A DNA stretch of 64,000 nucleotides from Bryoerythrophyllum caledonicum (lineage: Eukaryota; Streptophyta; Bryopsida; Pottiales; Pottiaceae). A program made the position numbers and the translations under genes. Shown piece by piece: positions 13,081 through 22,829 of this stretch. The stretch is taken from the NCBI GenBank assembly GCA_963971425.1, contig OZ020524.1:21691022-21755021 (forward strand). Direction: 5' to 3'. Below the pieces are notes generated by a model. It made no database searches. It worked only from the letters and a program-made list of their open reading frames with translations, and was not told the origin of the DNA. Every line of letters begins with the position of its first letter. Within the stretch, counting starts at the first letter, position 1.

Positions 13081-13270
13081 AACCCCCAATCATCCACCTA
13101 CCTTAGTACACTATTTCCAAATCAATTAATAATTAGTTTTAGTCCCCAATCATCCACCTACCTTAGTACACTATTTCTAAAACAATTGATAATTAGTTTT
13201 AATTCCCAATCAACCACCTACCGTAGCACATAAATTTGTTAAGAAGTTCACAAAATAATATTAACCCCCA
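13081..13270. repeat. About 60-bp tandem repeat, 3 units plus part
   Basis: Units beginning CCCCAATCATCCACCTACC and continuing through TAGTACACTATTT to AATTAGTTTTA repeat every 60-61 bp inside the CACTA-type element. The third unit is diverged and a fourth is cut short. Confidence 0.8.
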
Positions 13271-13379
13271 ATCAACCGCCTACCGGCCGTCATGCATTTA
13301 TTCTCCTCATCTCATCCTCACCCTCATCCCTTTATCTTCTCATTTCCAACTCTTCTGATTCTCATTATCTTATCTTCTC

Positions 13380-13870
13380 ATTTTGAATAATTGTATATAT
13401 TTTATGTATATTTGATGTATATGTAATACATAATTGATGTGTATTTGATGTATATTTGATGTATATTAAATAATTTATCTATATTTCATGAATGTTAGTT
13501 TATATATTTGTATTTGATGAATGTTTACTAAAATATCTAATGAACATTAAAATCCTATTTACTAGAAATTTAAATAATTTTTGAATGAATATTTAATGAA
13601 TATTTTAAGATTACAATGAATTTTATCAATGAATATTTAGTTCAAAACAATATTAAAATAATATTAAATGATATTAAGTATTGAAATTAATATTAAAGTA
13701 ATATTCATTATATATAATTAATGAATATTTGATATTTAAATAATATGTAATGTATGCTTATTTAATACTTCACTAGTATGTAAATAATATTTAAATATGT
13801 AAATGATAATTCATGAATATTCAATGAGTATACAATGAATATGTAATAAATGTTTTATGACTATTTATGA
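13380..13870. repeat. AT-rich, TGTATATTTGATG / AATGAATATT repeat block
   Basis: A stretch of nearly 500 bp is built from short variants of TTGATGTATAT and ATGAATATT. It is simple-sequence-like filling in the centre of the CACTA-type element. Confidence 0.7.
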
Positions 13871-14222
13871 ATTTGCAAATATAAGATTGGAAAAATTTCG
13901 TATCCAATATTATGAACATTTATACTTAATGAACATATCCAATCTTTCTTTTGCAAATTGTTTTTTTTTCAATGCACTCGTAACCTTCTTTACTTTGATG
14001 CTTGAAATGTGCACGTAATTGTTTTCTATGTTTCATACACTAAATGTCCACATGTAAAAAAAATCTAAGTTCTACTATTTACTATAATTGACATAGTGTA
14101 GTAGTTGACATTTAGTGTATAGTTTTGTCACTACTGTACTGTACACTAATTGTAAAGTTGACAATTAATGTATGGGTTCGCATTTAGTGTCCACTACACT
14201 AAATGCCATCTTTAGTGTAGTT

Positions 14223-17200
14223 ACAATCTGCTTTTCCATAGTAATTTATTGAGAATAGTAGCACCGACACATGTACTGTTTCAAGTACCTTAGATATTTC
14301 GCTAAGAATAAAAAAAGTACGGAACGATAAAAAAAAAAAAATGAAACAATAAAAAGAAGTATGAAACAATCGCACTTCCTACACATGTTCTACTCTGACA
14401 CCAGTGGGTCGGACGTTACGCTTCAGTCATGTGTGCGCAACCTGATTAGAATGTGTCATAATCCTGGCGCGCTCTTTGTGTTGTTCTTGTGACCTTGCAA
14501 TTCAATTTCAATCATCTTGTGCAAACAAAAAAAAGAAAAAAAAAACCTGTCACAAATCAGTGTAACTGATACACAGAACCTATTCCTTCATCTTTATAAA
14601 TACCTTAAAAAAAATCATTAGAAATGAAGAAGTGGAGGAATAATCTGTACCCTCCGTAAGAAGAGCGTGGTCATCTGTAGAGATTCCAATGGTAAGGACA
14701 CATTAAGGTTATACAAAGCGCTGCAGGAGACTGCTGTTGTAGCTGCTAGATTGGATATGTATGGATTTTGACTGATGGCAAAGTTGCTAGATGCTATTAC
14801 GTCAGGTCAGGGCTCCTAGATAGAAACCAGCTGCTACTAATTAGAACCTGGCTTTGAAGACCCCCTTAGTGTGATTTCAAAGAGAAACTGCACCAGAAAG
14901 AACTGAATACGACTCAGGCAATGACAGACTGTTGAGTGATAAGCACTAATCTCCGGACGAATTTAACCGGTATGGTTTAGCTAGGAATACGCAAGTGCTA
15001 CAAGTCCGTCCAAACGGAACTAGTCGTACTGCGAATCCAGATCAAGCGTTCATTCCCATTAGTATCTCCAACAAGTGTCTAGCCTGGTCCAAGACGGAGA
15101 ATATTCTTTTTTTTCATCGTCATGCATAGGGACTGAGGCCGCGGCTGACAAGGTCAGCAAGCTGGCCGACGAAAACGTCGAAAAGCGAACGCCCACACAT
15201 TCCAGGCCCACACCAAATATAGACACCTCAACCTTACAGAATCCCATGACTGAGTAATTACTAGGCATTTGGTCGACCAGATAAGGGTGAGATCCAACCG
15301 GACTCGGTCCATTCCACCAACAGTGTCAAAACATCAACACAAACCTCCCAGTGAAACTAGACTATGTAATAATATTGGGTGATACTTTCAATATTGAAAG
15401 TGCAGAGGAACAGTACAGTACTGTTATGGAAAACAATAATATCTCACCAGGCGGTCAAAATCAGTTGCCTGGTCAACAGTAGATATCCGGATATTATGTT
15501 GTATTCAAATGTTTCGAAATCTGTGTACATCGGATGGTGCCAAAATTCAACTAGAGTCCTACTAGAAGCTAGCACCTCGATCTGGCCCATCTACCATCAA
15601 CGATTCTATGTACGCCGGAACTAGACGAAAGAGCCACGGATCACCAATTTCGCCAACCTTGTCTTGAGAGACTGCCATCAAACAAAATCACAGACGTGCA
15701 CATCGAACAGGGCTTTACTGTTAGTTTGCATGCACCACAACAAGCATGGATAAGGTAAACACAGAGTGATAATTTAACCACAGAGACGCTGGGAGCTCCC
15801 TTCAGTCCAAGAGACGCCAAGCTGAAGACCGGTCCGCTCCCGCCTCATACATTCGGATTCCCTCCCTTCAACTTAGACAGGGAAGCCGGTAATATGAGCC
15901 GGCAGCAGTGCAAGCCTCATCACAGCCACTGTTGAACAGAAGGGTGTTCCCACAACCACTGAAACTGATCCCAAAATCACAACACCACGACACTAAACCT
16001 TGTGACAACACCGACAAAACGAAAACCATTGCCGCTGGTGAAGACGTTGAAGGTGGAGCTCTAGACGTGAGAAAGTGATGACATGTGAGCGAGATGGGAG
16101 AGACTGCAGAGAAAAAGTCTAGCACACAACTGAGAGTTGATGAGATGAAGTAAAGTGAAGATGGCATAATCTCAAGTGTTGTTGCACCAATCATTTATAG
16201 GGTGTGCACGAGAGCGTGGCTCCGAGTCGTCACTTCCTTTTGGAGTCCCGGATTTTATTTTATTTTTATTTTTATTTTTTTCCCTATGCTTGTGATGATG
16301 GAGTATGATGGTTTTGCCAGTGCTAGTAGTTGTTCGGTGAACGAGACTGGAGCTGAAAGTCGGTTTGGTGGGAGCTTGGGAAGTGACTGATCTTCTTGAA
16401 GTTTGGCACATGTGTCTGGTTATTTTAGTCTTGTTTTGAACATCACAAATTTAGAGTTTGAATGCTTTACTCCTAGATGAAAATGTCAATTTAAAATTAT
16501 ATAGATTGAAATAGAGATTTCCTATGTGTATCCAAACTATTCTATTGGTTGTTGGAAATTTTTCTTCTTTGATTTGGTTGAAAAGTCAAGTATAAATAGC
16601 CATGTTAATCTCCATCACAATCCTTGAAGTTCCTTGACTATTTCAAATTAGAAATACTTCAAAATATTGCCCGTTCTAGTGAAAAGAGTGGAAAAGAAAC
16701 AAAATGTTAAGTATTATTTCAATATTTAGTTGTACTTGGTCTTGATCTAGATTCACAAATTCAAATGCCCACAAAATTGCATAAACTTTGACCGCATAGA
16801 CTAGGACATTATAGTGTTTAACCCCTAAATTCCTCTCACCAAAAAGACTTCAAAACTACTCATATTTGTGCAAAGAGTGAAAAAAGAAAAAGGTAGTCAT
16901 TCTTTCCATTTTATCATAAGATCTTTATCTATATTAGCACATTTGAACCACATGCTCACATATTTTAATAATCTTTGGCTGCATTGATTGAGAGATTATA
17001 GTATTCAAAGTAAAAAAAGATTTTCTTCTTTCTTGCCTTAAAGAGAATCAACAAGACTTTGACTTCACTTAGTATCAAAGTTTTGCATTACAAAAGTTCT
17101 AGATTTTATACCACCATCATGTACAGAAAGTTAATTCATTGTACGCATTTTTTTTAGAGGTTTCAAAGAAGTGAAGCATACCATACAAAAGGGTAACTTT

Positions 17201-17296
17201 TGGACACTACCTATTGAACTAATTATTTTTTGAGATCATAGTGGATTGGACACAATAAGTATCAATGGGTATCACCTTAGGATATAAGTAGACTAA
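14223..17296. other. No supported gene in 3 kb
   Basis: Mixed DNA. 14.4-16.2 kb is close to neutral in composition and contains open stretches at 15059-15268 and 15868-16194 on the minus strand. Neither shows a recognisable domain or coding-like composition. 16.4-17.3 kb is AT-rich. A host exon could be hidden here, but I see no basis for a call. Confidence 0.4.
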
Positions 17297-17609
17297 GGTA
17301 CTGTTGCAGTTCGTAGAGACAGTATTCCTCCGGAATGCTCCTAATCGTCACTAAGAGCTTCCCAGAGTAACCGCTCCGGTTTCGTTCCCACAGAGACCTA
17401 AATGTCTTCTTCCAATACCCCAGATTACTAATCTTATCCAAATAATACAATTACGAATCAGCTATAGTTCTCTATCACCTATATTAGGTCTGGATCCGTC
17501 CGGATCCGGATGCTATACAATGGTTTCCGGAGTCGAGTGTCCGGAAATCAGGAGGGTGGTTTGATTAGTCTCTGTTCCTCCTCAGAGAATCTCCTGGAGT
17601 TTTTAAACG

Positions 17610-17724
17610 AGTGGCCGAAGTCCACTGACCCGGTTTTGTGTAAGTGGTTGGGTTTCCCACTACCCTGTGACTTAAAGTGGCTAGGTACCCACTGTCCGGA
17701 TTCTTAGAGTGACCAAACAACACT
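17610..17724. repeat. Four successive AGTGG-N7-9-CCACT hairpins in E2
   Basis: Inverted pairs AGTGG/CCACT lie at 17610-17626, 17643-17661 and 17676-17693. A shorter AGTG/CACT pair lies at 17708-17724. They repeat about every 32-34 bp. The same positions form hairpins in E4, and partly in the older copies E3 (from 39900) and E5 (from 7085), even where the bases differ. Confidence 0.75.
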
Positions 17725-18621
17725 CTTCCTACTATGCTAACTGGTAATTTGACTGTTGTTGCCGGACTTCGACTCTCACGACATCCGGAAGGCCTTCCGG
17801 ATGCGGTCACACAGAGACTAACCCGGCTACAACGGCATTCCGGGGGGTATGACTGTACATTTCCGGATCAGAGACTCACGGTTCGCTATGGTTACTTTAT
17901 CTAGGTACTGGTATCAAGCTTTTTTTTCCTCTCTTAGGGGAGAACTCCGGTATTGACCGGAGATCAGTTTAGCTCGGTTTCCCGCGCAAACTAGAGATTA
18001 CCAGGAACACCTCTGCAGTTCATCTCTTCCCCTCCTGGCTACTTCCGGACCCTGGGAACTACCAGGAACACCTCTGCAATAGTTCTCTCCAGCTCTCCCG
18101 GGCGATCTCCTGACACTACCCTCGATAACTTCCCCCTCCGACAAAACAAGTGAGTTACTCTAGTCCGGAAAATTCCTCACACAACCACACCCTCCAGAAA
18201 GGATCCGTCACTCACAGGATTCATACGTCCCACAAAAACACAAGGTAGCAAATCTGGTGAAGAAAATGGTAACGTATATTTTCCGAGTGAGATGAACAAG
18301 ACCCCGGTTTTTTCCCAAAACCTCCTACTAAATACTCTCTGAATTCTCTAAATTCAGATTTCCTTCTACCTATGACTATGGAAAATCCGCTAGATCTTAT
18401 CTAAAAGATCCGAGAAATCCGGAAAAGTTCCAGATCGGATCTCAGATCCTAAAATCTCGGAACAGTTCCTGGACTCCGGACTTCCTTCTCTAACAAAACC
18501 TGGCTATTGATTCCGGTAGCAGCCGGGTGCACTTGGGGCCCCATCGTTAGTCGCTGCTGATCCGGACTCTTACCCTGAGAAAAAGTGGTTAACAAAAAGA
18601 AACTTACGACCTATTTTTACC

Positions 18622-20682
18622 CTAAGTAGGAGCACCGGGGCCCCGATTTCTCCCACTCCGGCGGGAGGGGGAACTCTCCACCGGAACGCGCGCCTTACCC
18701 TTTGCCTTCTTTGAAGCCGCCGGCGAAAGGTTGGTCTTCCTGTTGGCTGGGCCGGTTGGTGAGGGAACAACCACCCCTGGAGACCGGGCGTCCGGGGGCA
18801 GAGGGGGCTGGGCCGGAGATCCTTCCGGAAGCGGAGGTGCTGGGGTGCCTGCCGCGGAAACTGACCCGGTCTCTTGGACCAAGTCCCTGTAGCTTCCGGA
18901 CGGACTCCTGGCTCCGGATGCTAACCTTCGTGACACTGACCTTGGAGGAGCTGGAAGGCCGCCCTCTGTCGGAGGATCTGGAAGCCGCATAGTGGGTGGC
19001 GACAGGAGATCCGGAAGTGTCTTCAGGATCTCGCTGGTACTCGGGTTAGGGGGCACGATCCGCTCCGCCGGTGTCCGTGGCGGAGTATCCAGGGACTCCG
19101 GGTTCGCGGAGGTTCCCGGCGCTGGGGTGGTCTTGGGTGGTGGTTCCGGAGTGTCTGTTGTTCGAGTTGTGGTCGGCGTGCCTTCCGGTCCAGGCGCTGC
19201 AGGTTCTTCCGGAAATTCGACGACAATGTTGTCGACTAGCACCTTCATCTGCTCCCAGGTCCTTCCCATCTTGTCAGCCTGGTCAAGGAGGAACCGGATG
19301 ATGTTGGCCCGGGTGACCTTCTCCTTCTTCTCCACCAACTCGGTGAAGAGCCGGCTGCGGTTGACCACGTCGACAAGTAGGTCCAAGAAGGCCCGGGCTT
19401 CCAGTAAAGCCGCTGCGGAAGCGTTGGCCTTCTCCTCGGCCAATTTCCGGGTCGTCACCGCCACAGCCGCCTCCGCTAGGTACTGCTTCATCTTCCTCTC
19501 CATATCGTTACTTGCCTTGTATAGAGAGGCGATCTGAGTGTGCAGCGCCTTCGTGCCCACCTCCCGGCTCCGGAGTTCCTCCACCCGGTTAATGGCGTCC
19601 TCCAGCCGTTCGACGCCCAGACTTCGGAAGATTTGCTCCACGCTGCTGGTGATGATGTAGTTGGTCTCCTTGAGGAGCCCAACCCTCCAGCCAATGTCGC
19701 GGGTGAGCTCATCCATCAGCTTGAGCTGGCCCTTGGAGTCGTCCCGGTCCACCTTTCTCCTCTTCCGGCTGGTCCCTTCTGAGGGTCCAGACTCGTCTTC
19801 TCCGGATGATGCAGAGGAGCTTCGGATGCCCGGACTCTCCGTCGCAGGTTCCTTCCCCCGAGGTCTCTTTGGGACCTTCCGGCCCTCCGGAGTGCTGGTG
19901 GTGGCTGCTTTCGGCGCTGGCTCCCCCTCTCCGGATTCTTCCTCTTCAGACTCGTCCCCTCCGTACTTCTGGAAGTTGAGGACGATATCGTACTTCCGGA
20001 CTTCCGCCGTAGTGAGTTGCTGGTGGTGCGCATAGAGGTGCACTACATAGGAGGCCAGGGGTGTTGCCGTCTTCTTCACCCTCTGGAGGTTGGCTACTAG
20101 ACGGTTGATCATGTCCGTCATAAGCGTTCCCCAATCCACTGCTATCTTCTTCCGGAGCGCCCCGAGGAAGGTGCAGGCCCACTTCGCCACCACCCGCTTC
20201 GGCTTTTCCGGATGGAAAATAGGGTTTAAAAACCCTAGCACGAGTTGGGCGTCCAGATGCCGAAGGTCCTGCATGTTGTAGCCGTCCTTTGGGTCAGCCG
20301 GACTCGCAAATTCGTCCACCAGGAATTCGTCTCGCCGTTCCACCACTTTGGTGCGTCCGCCCCGGAAGTCGTACGCCTGGGACCATTCCGGAACTCCCCA
20401 GTTTTCCGGATGGGCTCTCAGTAACCCCTGGTACTTCTTGTCCGGAGCGCCGATAAGCTCCTGGACGTAGATCTCCTCCCGCATACCCCAGGGGACTTCG
20501 AGCAACCCTTCGCACCCCATAGTCTTCAGGCTCGACTTCAGGAGGTTGAATTCGTCCAGGTCTTCGGGGATGTCCGGAAGGACTCGGGCCAAAGGGGGAA
20601 GTCCCGTGGCCGGCTCTTCGTCTCTTTTGCCGCGCCCGTCTCTATCCGTCCTCTTCTTCTTAGCCATCGGTACAGTCTTCAT
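18622..20682 (-). CDS. 686-aa gag-like / element-encoded protein of family E (copy E2)
   Basis: The open frame has 686 codons from an ATG followed five codons later by MAKKKRTDRDGRG. Residues 1-235 form a globular, conserved part with the blocks LVLGFLNPIFHPEKPKRV, KWACTFLGALRKK and VDWGTLMTDMINRLV, and end near LNFQKYGG. Next come an acidic linker, a basic KRRKVDRDD patch, a long helical and probably coiled-coil part (about 330-500), and a Pro/Ser/Thr-rich tail ending in KKAKGKARV and SRRSGRNRG. There is no protease, reverse transcriptase or integrase motif. The order (globular, coiled coil, basic tail) would suit a gag-like nucleic-acid-binding protein, but this is inference and I do not recognise the family. 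The conserved blocks persist in the diverged copies E1, E3 and E5, which argues for past selection on the protein. Confidence 0.75.
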   Translation of the reverse strand: MKTVPMAKKKRTDRDGRGKRDEEPATGLPPLARVLPDIPEDLDEFNLLKSSLKTMGCEGLLEVPWGMREEIYVQELIGAPDKKYQGLLRAHPENWGVPEWSQAYDFRGGRTKVVERRDEFLVDEFASPADPKDGYNMQDLRHLDAQLVLGFLNPIFHPEKPKRVVAKWACTFLGALRKKIAVDWGTLMTDMINRLVANLQRVKKTATPLASYVVHLYAHHQQLTTAEVRKYDIVLNFQKYGGDESEEEESGEGEPAPKAATTSTPEGRKVPKRPRGKEPATESPGIRSSSASSGEDESGPSEGTSRKRRKVDRDDSKGQLKLMDELTRDIGWRVGLLKETNYIITSSVEQIFRSLGVERLEDAINRVEELRSREVGTKALHTQIASLYKASNDMERKMKQYLAEAAVAVTTRKLAEEKANASAAALLEARAFLDLLVDVVNRSRLFTELVEKKEKVTRANIIRFLLDQADKMGRTWEQMKVLVDNIVVEFPEEPAAPGPEGTPTTTRTTDTPEPPPKTTPAPGTSANPESLDTPPRTPAERIVPPNPSTSEILKTLPDLLSPPTMRLPDPPTEGGLPAPPRSVSRRLASGARSPSGSYRDLVQETGSVSAAGTPAPPLPEGSPAQPPLPPDARSPGVVVPSPTGPANRKTNLSPAASKKAKGKARVPVESSPSRRSGRNRGPGAPT

Positions 20683-20749
20683 GAGGGCCTCCTAAATCCT
20701 CACCGTCTCTCAAGGTAGTCCCTGCACGCACCGTCCTCACAAAAGCACT

Positions 20750-20940
20750 CCCTAACGGACGCACGTCCGTTCTAACCGTCTAAGCTTCAAACCCTAACGG
20801 CCAGAGTTTTGGAACCGGGAGCGAGGAAGTGAAAGAGGGAGGGGAAGAAAGCCTGAAGACGAAAACCCTGCACGCGACGAAGGAATGGAGAAGAAATGAG
20901 TTCTCCCCCCGAATCCCAGCCTTAAGTAGTCCGGCAATTA
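20750..20940 (-). promoter_or_regulatory. Promoter-like region of the E2 ORF (AACGG cluster, TATA-like site)
   Basis: Upstream of the ORF start on the minus strand, an inverted repeat AACGGACG/CGTCCGTT (20754-20771) and further TAACCGT and CTAACGG sites fall within about 55 bp. A TATA-like CTACTTAAGG lies about 250 bp upstream of the ATG. Older copies hold related sites in the same order: CTATAAAAAG in E5 and CTACAAAAGG in E3. AACGG is the core of the plant MSA element bound by MYB3R factors, so cell-cycle-linked expression is possible but only inferred. Confidence 0.5.
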
Positions 20941-21518
20941 GTACGGAGTCATGATGACAGTTGATGGCGACAGTTCCGGCTGACGGTTCCGAATAACTGT
21001 CCGCCCCGGAAAACCGGTAACTGCTCCGGCTCCGATTTTAACAGATTTTGGCTTAATTAGGGTTCGCAACCTGATCCATCCGTCATTATTCTTTTCTGAC
21101 GACTATAGGATGAATTCTAGTGGAAACTATCATAACTACTTAACTAATTTTTTTGTTTTAACCGGTTTTAAAGTTAACTTCCGGCAACATGTGGAAACGG
21201 AGTCCCACAGGTACCCCACTTTTGATGTCACAATGTACCATATTTAGTACAAATTCCTTTTATAGATTCATAAATGAGGAAAATTACATGATTGAATTTG
21301 GTGTAATGATTGACATTACTAATGGATCCTAGGGTCCAAGGGAAATTTTCCATTTGTAATCAATATTTAGTTCTATTAACTAAAATTGCTAAAAAGAGGA
21401 AATTCAATAAAAATTTGAAAATAAACTTTTTTACGATTGGTAGAGGAAGCTAACAAGATTCTACAATTGGGCCTAGTTTTCAAAAATACTCGCGATTGGC
21501 AAATTTGCCCTCATCACT

Positions 21519-21656
21519 CAAAATTGCACTTAGGTACAACAGTGGTCCTTTTGTACAAAAATATCAAAATTGCACTTAGGTACAACAGTGGTCCTTTTGT
21601 ACAAAAATATCAAAATTGCACTTAGGTACAACAGTGGTCCTTTTGTACAAAAATAT
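21519..21656. repeat. 46-bp tandem repeat, 3 identical copies
   Basis: Units starting CAAAATTGCACTTAGG at 21519, 21565 and 21611 are identical over 46 bp, and a fourth begins at 21657 before diverging. Lack of differences points to recent duplication. Confidence 0.95.
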
Positions 21657-22829
21657 CAAAATTGAAAATTTTTGGTTTGTTGTAGAAAAATACCCAAGTT
21701 TGTACAACCATATTATATACAATCAAAATTATTCCTAGAAGTAGCTACTTAATGGCATTTTCAACAAATTATGAGTTGCACTTTGTTAATGTTTGATAAA
21801 TATCTATTTAATACCATTGTATGAAATTGCAAGCAAAGATTGTAATGATTGTATTGTATCAATAAACGCTATTACTAAAAACTATATATTATACAATGAT
21901 TGCCAATTGATAAAAAAGATATTTTGCATAGTACATGATACATAAATATAGGAAAATAAATATAAATGCATTTATACATGGACTCAATGATATTATTTAC
22001 CAATAGTAAAAACCTCCTTCATCTATAAAATTGCTTCACAATGTCTTACATAATCCTTACAATATACTATCCCTTGCACATACACTAATTTAATAGCAAT
22101 TACTATTAAATGCATGCCTTTTTCTCTATCCAACTATGGCTCTCAGTAGGGCTCCCAAAATGAATCCATGCAATTTGCATGCCGTTGTGCGGAAGACCCC
22201 AATCCATTGACAACCTCCCCTTGAATGGTGGGCCAATACCAACAAACCTTCATCTTTAGTCTCCATCGGCTTTTTTCGTCTTCAATTACCTTTCCTACAT
22301 AAAATGGTACACCGCCTTTTACTTTTGTTCAATCAACACTCAAGGCTATAAATTGTCCACAACAAATATCAGATTGTGGATAAGACGACGGAAACGATTT
22401 GTGATTACCTTCATGCATTGTTCCTTCTTCAACTGTTCCACAACATGGTTGCCCAAGGTTTGTTACGCCCTACACATTGCTTGATTAGATGGTCTTCTTC
22501 TATGAGAATCAAGGTATCCTCAAGCCTGGACATTTGGAAGCATAGCCACTATCTGGTCTACTACAGTTATTTCGCAATTATCTTCAATTGGACTGTCTAT
22601 TACATCTAAGGCTGCATGTTCTACCGATGCAGTGTTGAAGACCTCAAAAGGCCAAAATGATGAAGAACAATGCTTATTGTTGTGGTATTTGTGTGGAAAT
22701 TCTGCTGGATATAGTTTTATTTTTTTGGCCTCTACTTTTGTATCACGGTTCATGTCTTCATAGTGCAATCTTTAAACGCACCTTTATCAATATGCAACAA
22801 AGTCATCTAAGGCCTTCAGCTCCGGTTTA
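21657..22829. other. No supported gene
   Basis: AT-rich DNA. A minus-strand open stretch at 22520-22768 has coding-like composition near its end (VVDQIVAMLPNVQA) but no recognisable family, so it is noted rather than called. Confidence 0.4.

Larger units (their letters stand above)
12971..14222. mobile_element. Non-autonomous CACTA-type DNA transposon
   Basis: The left end reads CACTACACCAAAGATGGC and continues ATTTAGTGTA. The right end, in reverse complement, reads AACTACACTAAAGATGGC followed by ATTTAGTGTA, giving a terminal inverted repeat of roughly 28 bp. CACTA is the hallmark terminus of the CACTA (En/Spm) superfamily. Subterminal copies of ACACTAAATG and TTAGTGTA occur at both ends, as usual for these elements. 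No transposase reading frame is present in the 1.25 kb, so it would depend on another element. The last bases of the right end differ from the left, and I could not confirm a 3-bp target duplication. Confidence 0.7.
17302..21209 (-). mobile_element. Family-E LTR-like unit, copy E2 (young, looks whole)
   Basis: The unit begins TGTTGCAGTTCG and ends GAGTCCCACA, so it has TG...CA termini. It is flanked by a perfect 5-bp duplication, GGTAC at 17297-17301 and at 21210-21214. TG...CA ends with a 5-bp duplication are the signature of LTR retrotransposon integration. I find no direct repeats inside, so structurally it is a solo LTR of 3908 bp, or an LTR-like unit, that carries its own ORF on the minus strand (18622-20682). 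Parts read on the plus strand: hairpin block 17610-17724, long non-coding part, ORF, promoter-like region 20750-20940 and terminal region. The copy at 40440-44345 differs at roughly a few dozen positions (under about 1%), so both are recent. Confidence 0.85.

Noticed and set aside
15868-16194. 108-codon minus-strand gene after a TATA-like CTATAAATG
   Set aside because: The TATA-like word overlaps the ATG itself, and the protein has no recognisable motif or coding-like composition.
18992-19537. Plus-strand 181-codon frame inside E2 (and its twin at 42128-42673)
   Set aside because: It lies antisense to the conserved 686-codon ORF, is serine/arginine-rich as a by-product of that codon use, and is not kept in the diverged copies.
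17302-21209. E2 as a DNA transposon
   Set aside because: The two ends share only TGT plus scattered bases when inverted, whereas TG...CA termini with perfect 5-bp duplications in three copies fit LTR-type integration.
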